64,000 bases of DNA, taken from assembly GCA_023460085.1 (NCBI GenBank), contig JAEWRI010000021.1, forward strand, positions 62,001 through 126,000, read 5' to 3'. Below the pieces are notes generated by a model, which made no database searches, had not been told where the DNA came from, and was given only the letters and a program-made list of their open reading frames with translations. This DNA comes from Bacillota bacterium (GTDB lineage: Bacteria > Bacillota > Clostridia > Christensenellales > SZUA-584). Shown in pieces: positions 42,589 through 52,047 of this stretch (positions are counted from its first letter, which is position 1; every line of letters starts with the position of its first letter). A program made the translations under genes and the position numbers.

Positions 42589-42926
42589 TGGCCAAGGACA
42601 GGTTAGCCGCGATCAGCTCGGAATTCAAGCGGGTTTTAAGCGATATCATTCGCAATGACATCAAGGACCCGCGCGTTTCGGCAATGGCGAGCGTGACGCA
42701 TGTAGAGCTGACAAAGGATTTGAAATTCGCAAAAGCGTACATCAGCGTATTCGATACGGACAAATTAAAAAAATCCACCATCGAAACGCTGACGCACGCG
42801 GAGCATTACATCAAGAACGAGATTGGCGCGCGCCTGCGTATTCGGCGGCTGCCAGAAATCACGTTCCTGCTCGATACCTCCATCGAATACAGCAGCAAGA
42901 TTTCTGAGCTGCTGAAAAACGTATAG
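42588..42926 (+). CDS. rbfA: Ribosome-binding factor A
   Basis: A 112-residue KH-like protein: DRLAAISSEFKRVLSDIIRN, DPRVSAMASVTHVELTKDL, RLRIRRLPEITFLLDTSIEY. The GTG start shares its first base with the infB stop. Matures the 30S subunit. Confidence 0.95.
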   Translation: MAKDRLAAISSEFKRVLSDIIRNDIKDPRVSAMASVTHVELTKDLKFAKAYISVFDTDKLKKSTIETLTHAEHYIKNEIGARLRIRRLPEITFLLDTSIEYSSKISELLKNV

Positions 42927-42929
42927 CAT

Positions 42930-43883
42930 ATGGATGTCAGCCTGAAAGACGTCGCAGGGGCGCTGAAGAATGCGGACAGGATACTGCTGATTGCGCATAT
43001 ACAACCGGACGGGGATACTCTCGGTTCTTGTTTTGCGCTGCAGCGGGTTCTTTGGAAGATGGGCAAGCATGCCGAGGTTGGGTGCGACGGAGAAATGCCT
43101 CAGCGCTATGCGGAACTTTTCGAAGGCTGCAGACTGCTTCAGCCGCATGAAACGGGAGATGAATATTCGCTTATCGCCGCGGTGGACTGTGCCGATAAGA
43201 ACCGCCTCGGTAAGCTGTATAAGCCTTTTAAAAAAGCGGGACATACGCTGAGCATAGACCATCATTTCACGAACGAGGGTTACGCTGAGCTTAATTACAT
43301 TGCGGATGCTTCTTCAGTAGGCGAAATTGTATTTGAACTCGCACAGCTTCTGGGCGTAAAGCACGATGATGCTTCCGCGAAATACCTTTATATTGCGATA
43401 TCTACCGATACAGGGAACTTCACGTATTCCAATACAGGCCGGAAGAGCATGGCTTATGTATCGGAACTCGTGGAGCTTTTTGATCTTCGGGACACCGCGG
43501 ATGTGCTTTTTCGCAGGCGCTCTCTGGTGGCAACAAAGCTGATTGCGCGTGCGCTGTCGAGACTTGAACTGTTTTGCGGCGGTGAGATTGCCGCGTTGAC
43601 GCTGCTGCAGTCGGATTTAGACGAGATCGGCGCGACGGGCGCGGATTGCGAGAATATCGTAGACTTTGCGCGGGAAATTGAAGAAACTAAGGTCGCCGTA
43701 TTCTTCCGGCAGTTGGATACGGGAGTAAAGGTAAGCATGCGCTCCAAAGGGAAATACGACGTGGGCGCTGTCGCCGCGCAGTTTGGCGGAGGCGGACATG
43801 TAAGCGCCTCAGGATGTTGTCCCGGAGGTACGCTGGAAGAGGTTAGGGGTGCCATACTCTCCCGGCTGGAGGAACTCTTCTGA
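42930..43883 (+). CDS. nrnA: DHH/DHHA1 phosphoesterase (NrnA-like)
   Basis: A 317-residue phosphoesterase with AHIQPDGDTLGSCFAL, VDCADKNRLGKLY, SIDHHFTN (the DHH motif), and the C-terminal DHHA1 signature FGGGGHVSASGCCPGG. It would degrade nano-RNA or pAp in the cytoplasm. In its standard place between rbfA and truB, overlapping truB by one base. Confidence 0.93.
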   Translation: MDVSLKDVAGALKNADRILLIAHIQPDGDTLGSCFALQRVLWKMGKHAEVGCDGEMPQRYAELFEGCRLLQPHETGDEYSLIAAVDCADKNRLGKLYKPFKKAGHTLSIDHHFTNEGYAELNYIADASSVGEIVFELAQLLGVKHDDASAKYLYIAISTDTGNFTYSNTGRKSMAYVSELVELFDLRDTADVLFRRRSLVATKLIARALSRLELFCGGEIAALTLLQSDLDEIGATGADCENIVDFAREIEETKVAVFFRQLDTGVKVSMRSKGKYDVGAVAAQFGGGGHVSASGCCPGGTLEEVRGAILSRLEELF

Positions 43884-44746
43884 TGAATGGTATAATCAAT
43901 TTTTTAAAACCGCCCGGCATGTCCTCCAATGCCGCGGTGGTGTGGCTGCGCCGACAATTGAACGTTAAAAAGATCGGCCACGCGGGTACGCTTGATCCCG
44001 GAGCCTGCGGCGTGCTGCCCATTTGTGTCGGTAAAGCGACCCATATCTCATCTTTTATGATGGACGCGAAAAAGGAATATGTCGCGGAGGTTTCCTTCGG
44101 CAGAAGTACGGATACCGGCGACAGTTATGGAACGGTAACGGAAACGTCTTCTGCAGCACTTCCCACAGACACCGCAGTAATGAATGCGCTCATGCAGTTT
44201 CAGGGACAGGTTACGCAGCAGACGCCCGCCTATTCAGCGGCTAAGGTGGAAGGAAGAAAACGGTATGAACTCGCGCGCAGCGGAAAGCCTGTACCGCCTC
44301 ATCAGCGCGTAATTCAGATAAACGAAATCGAATATCTGGGCCGTACCCGCGAGGACGCGCATCGTTTCCGCGTGGTGTGCGGTAAAGGAACATATATTCG
44401 TGCGCTGTGTGAGGATATCGGACAAGCACTCAATACCTGCGCGTATATGTCATTCCTTGCGCGTACACAGTGCGCTGGGCTCATTATTTCGCAGGCAATA
44501 ACGCCGGAAGCATTGCGCGGGGATGCCTTGCACGCGCTGCTTCCCATGGAGCATTTTCTGGGAAACATGCCGCGTGTGGATGCGCCGCCTGAACAGCGTG
44601 AAAGGCTGTTTCATGGAGTCGCAATACCGACAGAACTTCCGGATATTGAGAAAGCCTGCATCTTTGCAGGGGAAGAGCTTATCGGCATCGGGTGCGTACT
44701 CGACGGTAAAGCAAAAATAGATACAAGGCTGGTGGATGGGGAATGA
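43883..44746 (+). CDS. truB: tRNA pseudouridine-55 synthase
   Basis: A 287-residue enzyme: NFLKPPGMSSNAAVVWLRRQ, GTLDPGACGVLPICVGKAT with the catalytic Asp, TQQTPAYSAAKVEGRKRYE, and CGKGTYIRALCEDIG. It modifies U55 in tRNA. ATG at 43883 shares one base with the previous stop, and the end overlaps ribF by four bases. Confidence 0.96.
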   Translation: MNGIINFLKPPGMSSNAAVVWLRRQLNVKKIGHAGTLDPGACGVLPICVGKATHISSFMMDAKKEYVAEVSFGRSTDTGDSYGTVTETSSAALPTDTAVMNALMQFQGQVTQQTPAYSAAKVEGRKRYELARSGKPVPPHQRVIQINEIEYLGRTREDAHRFRVVCGKGTYIRALCEDIGQALNTCAYMSFLARTQCAGLIISQAITPEALRGDALHALLPMEHFLGNMPRVDAPPEQRERLFHGVAIPTELPDIEKACIFAGEELIGIGCVLDGKAKIDTRLVDGE

Positions 44747-45651
44747 GGCAAATATCGCTGGAAGATGCGAAGAATATACACTTTGATAAGCTCTCGCTGG
44801 CACTAGGCACATTCGACGGGTTGCACGTAGGCCATATGGCGCTGATAGAGGCAGTCGAAGGCGGAAGAGGGGAGAGCGCAGTTTTTACGTTCGATTCCGT
44901 ACCGATGGAGCTGTTTAACGCCGATACCCGGCCGATGCGGCTTTTTACGCTGGAAGAAAAGGTAGCAGCCTTTCGTCTTACGGGTATCGATTACCTCTGC
45001 GCCGTGCACTTTGACAGGGCCATGGCAGCGGTCCGGCATGATGCGTTTTTAGGAACCCTGATCCGTGCGTTTCGTCCGGAGCGCGTGATAGTCGGTTATA
45101 ATTTCTCTTACGGCCGCAGGGCGGAGGGCAACGCAGAGACACTTCAAGCCGCGGGTGATGCTCTGGGTTTTGAGGTCTGTGTTATCCCTCCCGTCATGTT
45201 CGAGGGAGAACCGGTGAGTTCCACGCGAATTCGAGAGTGCCTTCTGGCCGGGCGCGTGGAGCGCGTGGGAATGCTGCTCGGGTATTCCTACAGTGTAGGC
45301 GGCGTCGTGGGTCATGGCAGAGGAATCGGACACAAATTGCTGTATCCCACGGCGAACATCGAGGTCAGCCACGAAAAGCTGCTGCCGCGCAAAGGGGTAT
45401 ACGAGGTTTCGGTGATTGCGGAAGGACAGAAATATCGGGGGGTATGCAACATCGGCGTCAACCCGACCGTGTCCAAAGGAAGCCGGGAAACGGTGGAAAC
45501 CCATATTATCGGACTGGACCGAGACTTGTACGATCAGCATATTACCATACAGTTTATCAGGCGTATCCGCGATGAAGTGCGTTTTCATGACGCTCAATCG
45601 TTGAGAGAGCAGATCACGTGCGATATCGAAAGTATTTTAATGGATAAATGA
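44743..45651 (+). CDS. ribF: Bifunctional riboflavin kinase/FAD synthetase
   Basis: A 302-residue enzyme with an N-terminal adenylyltransferase domain (LALGTFDGLHVGHMALIEAV; FVIVGYNFS-like RVIVGYNFSYGRRAEGN; PVSSTRIRECLLAG) and a C-terminal riboflavin kinase domain (GRGIGHKLLYPTANIEVSHE; GVCNIGVNPTVSK). It makes FMN and FAD. Last gene of the operon. Confidence 0.95.
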   Translation: MRQISLEDAKNIHFDKLSLALGTFDGLHVGHMALIEAVEGGRGESAVFTFDSVPMELFNADTRPMRLFTLEEKVAAFRLTGIDYLCAVHFDRAMAAVRHDAFLGTLIRAFRPERVIVGYNFSYGRRAEGNAETLQAAGDALGFEVCVIPPVMFEGEPVSSTRIRECLLAGRVERVGMLLGYSYSVGGVVGHGRGIGHKLLYPTANIEVSHEKLLPRKGVYEVSVIAEGQKYRGVCNIGVNPTVSKGSRETVETHIIGLDRDLYDQHITIQFIRRIRDEVRFHDAQSLREQITCDIESILMDK

Positions 45652-45741
45652 AAACCGATACAATTGTCTGGCAATAAGCGCACGGAAAATCTTATGATGC
45701 CAAAACCCAAATGATTATTTGCGTTTACATGTTGTTTCATT

Positions 45742-45773
45742 GCCGCACACGCGATATGGTGAGCGGCTTTTTT
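45742..45773 (+). terminator. Terminator after ribF
   Basis: GCCGC (45742-45746) and GCGGC (45763-45767) with partly paired CAC/GTG inside, followed by six T. It lies 90 bases after the ribF stop, within the 322-base gap 45652-45973. Confidence 0.7.
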
Positions 45774-45906
45774 ATATACGGGAATATCAAATACCTATCA
45801 AACGTACGCTAAAAAAATAAGCAATCTACGGCACAAAAAGGAACATTTTAATGCATCCTTACGTCAAGTTAACAGTGTTGTTTCGTAATTGTAACTATTC
45901 TCAAGG

Positions 45907-45935
45907 TTGGCTTGTCAACCCTGTAAAGATATGCT
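45907..45935 (+). promoter_or_regulatory. Likely promoter of the LCP gene
   Basis: TTGGCT (45907-45912), 17 bases, TATGCT (45930-45935), about 38 bases before the start. A small inverted repeat GGTTG/CAACC (45905-45920) overlaps the -35. Nothing else is evident in the gap. Confidence 0.5.
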
Positions 45936-45973
45936 AACCTTTATCGGGGAAAACAAATAATGTGGAGAGACCT

Positions 45974-47851
45974 ATGAAAAAGTGGCTTGCAGCAGTATTC
46001 AAAAATCGGAAAGTTAACAGTGGTGTGGAAGGTGATTTTCAACCCGGAGAGAGTGCGGAATCGGTAAAGAACGAATCTGAGATGAAAACCGTCGAAGAAT
46101 TTTGGGACGGTCTCGAAGATACCCAAGATGACAGCAGCATACGTGACGATGGGCAAACAAAGAAAACCAAGAATCCAAAACCAAAGAAACGATGGAGCAT
46201 CCGAAAAAGGGTGATCGTTTTTTCTTGTATCGGTATCGTCGCCGCGCTTTTCATTGCGATCGGTGTTTGGGCGCTTACCATCATCTCCGATCCACTTGCT
46301 CAGTTTCAGCCTAATAACAATAACACCGGAAACACGGTTGCGGCGCAACAGGGAACAACTGGAAGTAAAGAAGAGTCTCCCTCCGCTACAGTTGACCCGG
46401 AAGATTTACTTCTTTCCGAAGCGGATCTCAGCATATTGCACGACAAGTTCACGAATATCATGTTAATTGGCGTTGACCAGTCCGAGGAGCGCGAAAGCGA
46501 CGAATGGAACGGAAAAACGGATTTTCATGCGGATGTGATGATTGTACTTACCATCAACAATGAAACCGGTGAAGTCAGTATGATATCGCTGCCACGGGAC
46601 ACCTACGCAAAGATTCCCGGGGTGGGCGGGATATACAAGCTGAACGCGTCCATCAATTGCGGCGGCGGCTGGTGTGACGATGGCTTTAAAAAAGTCTGTC
46701 AGGCAGCCCAGTGGATGCTGGGCGGAAGCGGCGGCGAAGATGACCCCATACTCATCAATTACTACTTCGCGGTAGATATGAACGCGGTGAAGGATCTGGT
46801 TGATGAAATCGGCGGGGTGGATTATAACCTGGATATCTCGTTCTCCATGCAGGGCCGCTCTTATCAAAAGGGGCAGCAGCATATGGATGGGCAGGCAGTA
46901 CTGGATTACTTGCGCGTAAGAAAGGAAGCAAGCGGCGGAACGGAAGGAATCGATCCTGCGGACGCGGACGGTGAGACGGGAGATAAAAACCGCGTCAACC
47001 GTCAAAAGAATATGCTGATTGCTATATTCAAAAAAATCAAAGATAACGGACTCTTATTCAGTATACCGAGCCTTATCGACGCATTTGACGGAAATCTTGC
47101 CTACAACCTTTCAGTTAGCCAAATCGCCGGGCTTGCATATTATGCGCTGAGTGTGGATCCTGATACTATCAAGATGTATTCCATGAGCGGTTCCTATGTA
47201 ACCGTAATTACAGCTGATTCATTCAATTATCCGCTGGCGTTCGCGTTTACCAACCAATCGAATCGCGTGGAAATAATCAATGAAGTTTATGGTATCGACG
47301 TAAGCAGACGCTCCGGCTATACGTTAAATTCGTTGAGACTGCTGTGGGGCAAGCTGGAGTCCAGACAATATACGAATGTTGTAGAGCCGATACTGGATAA
47401 GGTGAAGGCAAAGCTGGATGCGGATGCTTTGCTTCCGGCTGAACCAACACCAACACCAACCCCCGAGCCGTCTGAATCGCCATCTCCGTCCGAATCTGAG
47501 GGACCGAGTGATACCTCTGGCTTTTCTGAAGCCTCGGAGTCCGTTAGTGCTACAGGCACGTTTCCCACAGAAAGCGTCGCGCCTGTATCTCTGGTGCGTA
47601 CCGAAAGTACAGGGTATCAACAATATAGCGAAGAAGACCGGGCGTTTTACAATCTGGTGCTGAGTGAATATAAGCAGGCGGAAGATTACAGCGAATTCAC
47701 CTCAGGCGAAGATCTTTTAAACCTTCTCGCGAAGCTTCGCGAGGACACGCTCATTCTTTGCGACATGTTTAATATATCGAAGCCGGATGACTCAAAGTGG
47801 TATTATGATTTTGTAAATAAATACAACGATGTTTTCGTAGATATGCGCTGA
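45974..47851 (+). CDS. LytR-CpsA-Psr (LCP) family protein
   Basis: About 625 residues; ATG 45974 is preferred over GTG 45962 because GGAGAG lies between. A cytoplasmic N-terminus of about 80 residues, one membrane segment (VIVFSCIGIVAALFIAIGVW), then the extracellular LCP domain (FTNIMLIGVDQSEERESDEW; DVMIVLTINNETGEVSMISL; LPRDTYAKIPGVGGIYKLNA; QAVLDYLRVRKEA; GDKNRVNRQKNMLIAIF). A Pro/Thr/Ser linker (PTPTPTPEPSESPSPSES) leads to a C-terminal helical region. Such proteins attach polymers to peptidoglycan. Confidence 0.92.
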   Translation: MKKWLAAVFKNRKVNSGVEGDFQPGESAESVKNESEMKTVEEFWDGLEDTQDDSSIRDDGQTKKTKNPKPKKRWSIRKRVIVFSCIGIVAALFIAIGVWALTIISDPLAQFQPNNNNTGNTVAAQQGTTGSKEESPSATVDPEDLLLSEADLSILHDKFTNIMLIGVDQSEERESDEWNGKTDFHADVMIVLTINNETGEVSMISLPRDTYAKIPGVGGIYKLNASINCGGGWCDDGFKKVCQAAQWMLGGSGGEDDPILINYYFAVDMNAVKDLVDEIGGVDYNLDISFSMQGRSYQKGQQHMDGQAVLDYLRVRKEASGGTEGIDPADADGETGDKNRVNRQKNMLIAIFKKIKDNGLLFSIPSLIDAFDGNLAYNLSVSQIAGLAYYALSVDPDTIKMYSMSGSYVTVITADSFNYPLAFAFTNQSNRVEIINEVYGIDVSRRSGYTLNSLRLLWGKLESRQYTNVVEPILDKVKAKLDADALLPAEPTPTPTPEPSESPSPSESEGPSDTSGFSEASESVSATGTFPTESVAPVSLVRTESTGYQQYSEEDRAFYNLVLSEYKQAEDYSEFTSGEDLLNLLAKLREDTLILCDMFNISKPDDSKWYYDFVNKYNDVFVDMR

Positions 47852-47874
47852 CCGTTATTAAGTTATGCTGAATG

Positions 47875-47924
47875 AAAACTATGCAATTAAATGGAGAAAA
47901 TCACGCCATTTATTGCATAGTTTT
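47875..47924 (+). terminator. Long near-perfect inverted repeat, probable bidirectional terminator
   Basis: AAAACTATGCAATTAAATGG (47875-47894) pairs with the stretch 47906-47924 ending GCATAGTTTT, with one bulged T and an 11-base loop. It follows the LCP stop by 23 bases. The rest of the 300-base gap 47852-48151 is AT-rich; TATAAT at 48131-48136 may be a -10 for the next gene, without a convincing -35. Confidence 0.6.
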
Positions 47925-48151
47925 GGCGTATAGGGTGATCTTGTCTTCTGCGCTAATCCATGTCTGTTATTTTTTTGACGCTGCCATGTTCATAATTTTT
48001 TCACTTTTTAAACAACCTGCTGTTAATCTGCTTCGATATAATTCTTAATACTGCGAAGAATAAATCCACGGTTTGCTGGTGTTATAAAGTATAACTTCGA
48101 CAGAATAGAGCGAACACTGTGGTATAGTGGTATAATCGTACGGGGTGGGTT

Positions 48152-48832
48152 ATGGACGAAAAGGCAAAGAAGATACTCATTGTGGATGATGAAACCAGCA
48201 TCAGAGACTTGCTGCGTGTAGTGCTGGAAAGCCGCGGCTTCACCGTGGTTGAAGCCGGCAACGGTGTTACAGCCCTGCAGATCTTCGATAAAGAAACCCC
48301 GGACATGGTAATACTCGACGTTATGATGCCTCAGATGGATGGGTTTGAATGCTGCAGACGGCTGCGCGCAATATCAGACTGCCCGGTTCTGATGCTGACT
48401 GCCAAAGGCGAAGATTACGATCAGCTGAATGGCTTTGATACAGGCGCGGACGATTACGTGATTAAACCGTTTACACCCATGGTGCTGGTAGCACGCATGG
48501 AGGCGCTGTTCAGGCGGAGTGAAAAGGAAAGTCATGCGCGTACCACTTTTGGCAGCATGAAAATCGATGTGAACGGGCGAGAGGTAATAGTGGATGAAGA
48601 GAGGCTAAATCTCAGCCGCAAGGAGTATGATCTGCTCAAATATCTCGCAGATAACTACAACATTTCACTGAGCCGGGATCAGATATTGGAATCCGTTTGG
48701 GGGTATGATTATCTCGGTTCATCCAATACGGTGGATACCCACATCAACCGGCTTCGCAATAAACTGGGACAATGCGGCAGCTATATTACCACTTTGCGCG
48801 GCTACGGTTATAAATTCGAGGTTGATCCATGA
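48152..48832 (+). CDS. OmpR-type response regulator
   Basis: A 226-residue regulator: receiver (KILIVDDETSIRDLLRVVLE; DMVILDVMMPQMDGFECCRR; VIKPFTPMVLVARM) and winged helix (LNLSRKEYDLLKYLADNYN; NTVDTHINRLRNKLGQCG). Overlaps its kinase gene by four bases. Target genes unknown. Confidence 0.93.
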   Translation: MDEKAKKILIVDDETSIRDLLRVVLESRGFTVVEAGNGVTALQIFDKETPDMVILDVMMPQMDGFECCRRLRAISDCPVLMLTAKGEDYDQLNGFDTGADDYVIKPFTPMVLVARMEALFRRSEKESHARTTFGSMKIDVNGREVIVDEERLNLSRKEYDLLKYLADNYNISLSRDQILESVWGYDYLGSSNTVDTHINRLRNKLGQCGSYITTLRGYGYKFEVDP

Positions 48833-50415
48833 GGACCAGCATTTCCCGACGTCTCTTCATACTGATAATCGCCACAGTGCTGGGCATCTCGCTGCTGATA
48901 CTGCTGGCCAATTCACTGCTGCTTAAACCGCTGTATTACAGCTTCATCAAAAAGACGATGCAGCATGCAATGGAAACGCTTTCGGACATTGACTATACCG
49001 CGCAATGGAGCGTATGGAGTGATGAAATAAAAATTCAGACTGCGGGAAGCGCTTATGACGTGGTAGTTAGAGATGAGGATGAGGTTCTCTATTCCGATTC
49101 ACGTGAGTTCGGCTTGGCGCCTCAGCAGGGCAGCGGGGAGAATAAGGGTACTGACACCTCGGAAAGCGAACCTCCTGCTGCCAGTAACGCGCAGGTGCCC
49201 GAAGATGGGGACCAGGAGTATCCGAACGGCCCCGTCATGACCGATCGATTTCCTTTTATGGAGTCCACGGACAGTTCGAAGAATTGGGAGCAAATTGACG
49301 ATAAAACCGCGATGGGCATCATTACAGAGCCAAAAACGGGGATTCAAATGCTGATCTGTACGCGCAGGATGGACAGTGGAATTACCATCATTCTGATGCA
49401 AGCGGTTGAGCCTGTCAATCAAAGCATAGGTCAGGCCAATATACTCCTGATTGTTTGCGCCGGAATAACGCTTGGTATCAGTGCATTGGTAGTATTCAAG
49501 CTGTCGCGGCGGTTTACAGAACCGATAAGGCAGATTAAAGCCAAAGTGGGCAGCATCGCGGCCTTGGATTTTGGCGTGCCTTGCAGCATCAAAACCGGGG
49601 ATGAACTGGAGAGCCTTGGAAACGATGTGAATTTTCTTGGTGAGAAGCTGAAGAACGCGCTGGATACACTGCGCGCACAAAACGAACAGCTTGAAAAAGA
49701 TATTGTTGCGCAGCGGCAGTTTATATCGAATGCGTCACATGAGCTCAGGACGCCGCTGTCTTTGATTAAAGGCTATGCCGATGAGATGCGTACGGGATAC
49801 GTCGGCGACGCGTCGCATAAAGAAATGTACATTGCCATTATTGCCGAGGAAGCGGCGAAGATGAACCGCTTGCTAAAGGAAATGCTGGAGCTCTCTCGCA
49901 TGGAGAGCGGACGCATTGCGCTGCAGATGGAAACACTTCCCGTATGCGAAAGGATACGCGCGTTTCTGGACAAATACGACGGCTATATAGTGGAAAACCG
50001 TCTGAATGTACACCTCAATTGCGCAAGTGATGTATCAAGTGATGTATGCGGTATATTCGATCCAATGTGCTTTGAACAGGTATTGGCAAACTATCTCTCG
50101 AATGCGGCACGGTATGGAAACTCCGAAAAGCGCGTAGATATATCGGTGCAGGACAGAGGCGACAGCGTACGGGTAGCGGTTTTTAATACCGGAGATCCTA
50201 TTGCCGAAGAGATGATCTCTCATATATGGGACGGATTCTACAAGGCAGACAGTGCTCGAACGCGTAATGGCGACAGCTATGGCCTTGGATTATCCATTGT
50301 AAAGGCCATACAAAACGCGTCGGGGCAGCAGTATGGCGTGCGCAACGAGGCGGATGGCGTGGAATTCTGGTTCGACGTCCGGAGCGCTTCATTCTCTAAA
50401 GCGTGTAAAGAGTAA
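48829..50415 (+). CDS. Sensor histidine kinase
   Basis: A 528-residue kinase: membrane segment (LFILIIATVLGISLLILLAN), extracellular domain of about 170 residues with an acidic, Ser/Pro-rich central part, second membrane segment (ILLIVCAGITLGISALVVFK), HAMP, HisKA (FISNASHELRTPLSLIKGYA with the His), HATPase (EQVLANYLSNAARYGNSEKR; SYGLGLSIVKAI). Forms a pair with the preceding regulator. Confidence 0.93.
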   Translation: MRTSISRRLFILIIATVLGISLLILLANSLLLKPLYYSFIKKTMQHAMETLSDIDYTAQWSVWSDEIKIQTAGSAYDVVVRDEDEVLYSDSREFGLAPQQGSGENKGTDTSESEPPAASNAQVPEDGDQEYPNGPVMTDRFPFMESTDSSKNWEQIDDKTAMGIITEPKTGIQMLICTRRMDSGITIILMQAVEPVNQSIGQANILLIVCAGITLGISALVVFKLSRRFTEPIRQIKAKVGSIAALDFGVPCSIKTGDELESLGNDVNFLGEKLKNALDTLRAQNEQLEKDIVAQRQFISNASHELRTPLSLIKGYADEMRTGYVGDASHKEMYIAIIAEEAAKMNRLLKEMLELSRMESGRIALQMETLPVCERIRAFLDKYDGYIVENRLNVHLNCASDVSSDVCGIFDPMCFEQVLANYLSNAARYGNSEKRVDISVQDRGDSVRVAVFNTGDPIAEEMISHIWDGFYKADSARTRNGDSYGLGLSIVKAIQNASGQQYGVRNEADGVEFWFDVRSASFSKACKE

Positions 50416-50478
50416 TGCCCTCCTACAAATTTACTCTTTACCATAAAAGGGCAACCTCAACCGGGGTTGCCCAATTTC
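50405..50478 (+). terminator. Two tandem hairpins ending the kinase transcript
   Basis: GTAAAGAGTAA (50405-50415, covering the stop codon) pairs perfectly with TTACTCTTTAC (50431-50441). A second hairpin GGGCAACC (50449-50456)/GGTTGCCC (50465-50472) follows, then AATTTCTTT. The second is the likely rho-independent terminator. Confidence 0.65.
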
Positions 50479-50558
50479 TTTATTCGAATCCTGATTATCA
50501 CACAATGCGTATCCGGGAATAACATGAAAAGGGAATGCTTTGTAAGGGGGAATTGATC

Positions 50559-51110
50559 ATGGCGGTAATCAGGGTGCCTTTTTGCGCGATTGCAGAACTT
50601 TGCCCGTCGTTTATACTAAGCGAAACATTTTCGGATCCCAACGGCGTAAAGAGCATACTTTTTGATACCAAAAGGCTTCATGTGGCAGCAAGGCAGCAAA
50701 CGATAGAAGTGCCGGAAGTGGGCGCGGTGGAGATGTGCCTCTATTATGTTACAGGGAGCATACCGTATATCTGTGCGGCTTATCCGGTCGTAGGCACCGC
50801 AAGAGATCCGCATGTGCAGCAGCATATGGCAACTTTCAGCGCTGAAGCAGGAAATACCGCAAAAGATGCTGCAATTACAATGCCTGCGGATGCGCTTGGA
50901 TGGATATCTGCGGCAGGGTGTGCACAGGTGGACGCGCGTATCGGCGGGACCTACACTGCGGGTGAGATGCCGGATATCGAGGGCGTAACGGTTGAGGATC
51001 TCGCCGTCTCGGGCAACTCTGCTTCGGAACTGTTCCCGAAGCCCGAAACAGAGGAGGAAAAGCAGGTCGTGAAGTGGCACGGCTGCTTTGTAATTACCAC
51101 AACGGATTGA
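50559..51110 (+). CDS. Unknown protein, possibly SPOCS-like
   Basis: About 183 residues from ATG 50559 (AAGGGGG before it). No signal peptide or membrane segment. The middle has alternating beta-type segments (SILFDTKRLHVAARQQTIEV; GAVEMCLYYVTGSIPYICAA) faintly like SPOCS (DUF3794) spore-coat domains. The C-terminal half is acidic, with PKPETEEEKQVVKWHGCFVI at the end. It heads a run of three unknown genes. I do not recognise it with certainty. Confidence 0.65.
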   Translation: MAVIRVPFCAIAELCPSFILSETFSDPNGVKSILFDTKRLHVAARQQTIEVPEVGAVEMCLYYVTGSIPYICAAYPVVGTARDPHVQQHMATFSAEAGNTAKDAAITMPADALGWISAAGCAQVDARIGGTYTAGEMPDIEGVTVEDLAVSGNSASELFPKPETEEEKQVVKWHGCFVITTTD

Positions 51111-51180
51111 AAATTGAATGCGTGTATCCTCGCGTCAAATGCGCAAATACTATGCGTAAACAAGTGCGGGAGGATTAAAT

Positions 51181-51342
51181 ATGGCTAAAAAAGGGATGCG
51201 GCGCCCAGATCCGGGACAGCCGCATGGCACAGAAGCCGATATGGTGATGAAACGCAGAATAGACCCGAGGGTACCCGAGATCGCCGGCAAAGCGAAGTCC
51301 GGGAAGGAAAAAGCGGGAAGCGCACATAAGCGGCAGCCTTAA
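51181..51342 (+). CDS. Small basic protein, unknown
   Basis: A 53-residue protein, strongly basic (MAKKGMRRPDPGQPHGTEAD at the start, KSGKEKAGSAHKRQP at the end), with no hydrophobic stretch. GGGAGGATT lies just before the ATG, so translation is likely. Its size and composition resemble small DNA- or spore-associated proteins, but no family is recognised. Confidence 0.55.
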   Translation: MAKKGMRRPDPGQPHGTEADMVMKRRIDPRVPEIAGKAKSGKEKAGSAHKRQP

Positions 51343-51402
51343 TTTGCATCAAAGCTGCGGAGCAGGAATAGATTTGTACAAAACTGCCTTTGGAGTGTTT
51401 GT

Positions 51403-51942
51403 ATGAGCTATCGCCGCGTTGTTTACCGGAATCCGCGTCAGAGCATTGTTCAGCCAACGCAGGAGCGGCCTGCTGTGCCCGACAGGACGGGGACAACGGA
51501 AAAGCTAAGCGCCTCTCCAGCGACGTATGGCGCTGTTTTTCAACGCGGTACACAAACCCTGACAGTTTCCGTGCCAGGGGGACTCGCTGCGGTCTGCTTC
51601 AGCGATAATGCATTGCTGGAAGGAGGCATTGCGCATGATGCGGGCACTTCAGAATTGCTTCTTCACAATGGAGGCAATTATGAAATTGGGTTCTCTCTGC
51701 ACATCGTCTCTCAAAACGCGGTAATTGCATCATTCATGATTCAGGCAAATGCGCAGACAATTACGGGAGGTCTTTGGGAAATTCCCTTGCGCTCTGGTTA
51801 CCAAAGCGTCTCAGGGGTTACCGCGGCGAAATTGAATGCGGGCACACGCTTACGCATCGTAATGTCCGCTGCTTCACCGCTTGAAATTACGATGAAGGGT
51901 GCAGGCACAGTGGCATCAATGCGGATTCAAAGACTGACTTGA
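51403..51942 (+). CDS. Unknown protein with BclA/C1q-like C-terminal features
   Basis: A 179-residue protein. A basic N-terminus (SYRRVVYRNPRQSIVQP) precedes a Ser/Thr/Gly-rich, beta-predicted domain (LLLHNGGNYEIGFSLHIVSQ; LNAGTRLRIVMSAASPLEIT), a pattern like the C1q/BclA-type jelly roll of spore-surface proteins. No signal peptide. It follows two other unknown genes. The resemblance is by eye only. Confidence 0.55.
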   Translation: MSYRRVVYRNPRQSIVQPTQERPAVPDRTGTTEKLSASPATYGAVFQRGTQTLTVSVPGGLAAVCFSDNALLEGGIAHDAGTSELLLHNGGNYEIGFSLHIVSQNAVIASFMIQANAQTITGGLWEIPLRSGYQSVSGVTAAKLNAGTRLRIVMSAASPLEITMKGAGTVASMRIQRLT

Positions 51943-52047
51943 GATAATATGTTCAAAAATACATTATTACTCTATTAAAATAAATTTGATACAACATTCA
52001 AACACAAGGGTATATATGATAAGAATAATAGATGCGTGGGGGTCATC

